NCBI GenBank assembly: GCA_035308525.1 | Contig: DATGGM010000094.1 | Coordinates: forward strand, 1-64,000 | From: Bog-159 sp035308525 | Lineage (GTDB): Bacteria; Acidobacteriota; Terriglobia; Bryobacterales; Bryobacteraceae | DNA: 64,000 bases | Reading direction: 5' to 3' | Part shown: positions 63,821-64,000 of the stretch, piece after piece | How positions within the stretch are numbered: position 1 is the first letter of the stretch | How the letters are laid out: each line of letters begins with the position of its first letter | Position numbers and translations under genes: made by a program | Notes under the pieces: model-generated | What the model was told of the DNA's origin: nothing | Databases searched by the model: none | Seen by the model: the letters and a program-made list of their open reading frames with translations, nothing else

Positions 63821-64000
63821 TAGAAGGTCTGCCCTATGGAAAAGAAGAATTGAAAATGGCTGATGCCCTGTGCCACACACCTATCGATCTGTCCGGGGGG
63901 AGGCGAGCACGGTTTCACGCCGGCGTTCAACAAGTCGGTGAAACTTCCCTGGAAGCCAAAAAAGCGCGGCGGATTGATGCTGTAAGCCAGGTCCAGCCGC
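63820..64000 (-). CDS. Omp85/BamA-family outer-membrane protein, C-terminal end (partial)
   Basis: Sixty codons lie in the window, running off the right edge. The end reads SHFQFFFSIGQTF followed by TAA, with the terminal Phe and alternating aromatic residues of an outer-membrane beta-barrel signal, and SINPPRFFGFQGSF upstream. BamA and TamA end this way. A Cys pair (KPCSPPGQIDRC) is unusual in such a barrel and may form a loop disulfide. With SurA-like and TamB genes in overlap, a TamA/BamA role is the natural reading. Confidence 0.8.
   Translation of the reverse strand, partial: RLDLAYSINPPRFFGFQGSFTDLLNAGVKPCSPPPGQIDRCVAQGISHFQFFFSIGQTF

Overview
The window (64 kb, GC-rich, densely packed, no RNA genes, mobile elements or CRISPR found) looks like chromosomal DNA of an Acidobacteriota member close to Solibacter/Bryobacterales. 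The best marker is the secreted protein at 10266-12254, whose C-terminus matches the Solibacter-type domain (TIGR03437). Supporting traits are a GWxTD domain (18 kb), a large Asp-box/VPS10-type secreted protein (40.5 kb), an S8 protease with NIVWGT repeats (55.5 kb), several Tat-exported enzymes and secreted glyoxalase-fold proteins. The envelope is Gram-negative: an Omp85 C-terminus, a SurA-like chaperone and TamB form the right end.

Layout. 0-8 kb: Tat-exported enolase-superfamily enzyme, Met/His-rich secreted protein, DUF2252, SixA-type phosphatase, M14 carboxypeptidase and class V aminotransferase (the last two overlap ATGA). 8-12.3 kb: two tandem M48 metalloproteases, a terminator and the TIGR03437 protein. 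12.3-14 kb: uppS-cdsA (isoprenoid and phospholipid precursors). 14-19.7 kb: small secreted proteins, a Spy/CpxP-like protein, and a BlaI-type repressor overlapping an M56/GWxTD fusion, with an operator placed inside the promoter spacer. 20-25.3 kb: serS-methyltransferase-PQQ dehydrogenase, a tiny zinc-ribbon protein, hemB. 25.3-34.8 kb: SpoIIE-type phosphatase, aldo/keto reductase, phosphofructokinase, amidohydrolase, then SDR, gnd and PfkB kinase (sugar-acid/pentose-phosphate theme). 34.8-39.6 kb: four-gene export operon with three HlyD-like adaptors and one FtsX-type permease but no ATPase. 40-45.6 kb: secreted VOC protein, Asp-box protein, cNMP-domain protein, S41 protease. 45.7-51.5 kb: glycosyltransferase, coiled-coil membrane protein, then a tight block of RimK-like ATP-grasp, GCS2/YbdK-like carboxylate-amine ligase, M29-like aminopeptidase and a second ATP-grasp-like protein. 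51.8-58.5 kb: sigma-54 activator, secreted small proteins, S8 protease, transaldolase-family enzyme. 58.6-64 kb: outer-membrane biogenesis genes.

Two things stand out. The 47.1-51.5 kb block has two predicted peptide-bond ligases, a glutamyl-ligase-like enzyme and a peptidase overlapping or nearly touching, which resembles a dedicated amide-ligation (small peptide or peptide tag) pathway with no assigned product. Second, at least a dozen genes carry a TANNNT-like -10 box only 6-9 bases before the start codon, so that transcription should begin at the ATG itself: leaderless transcription seems common here. All functions are inferred by reading the sequence; no database search was run.
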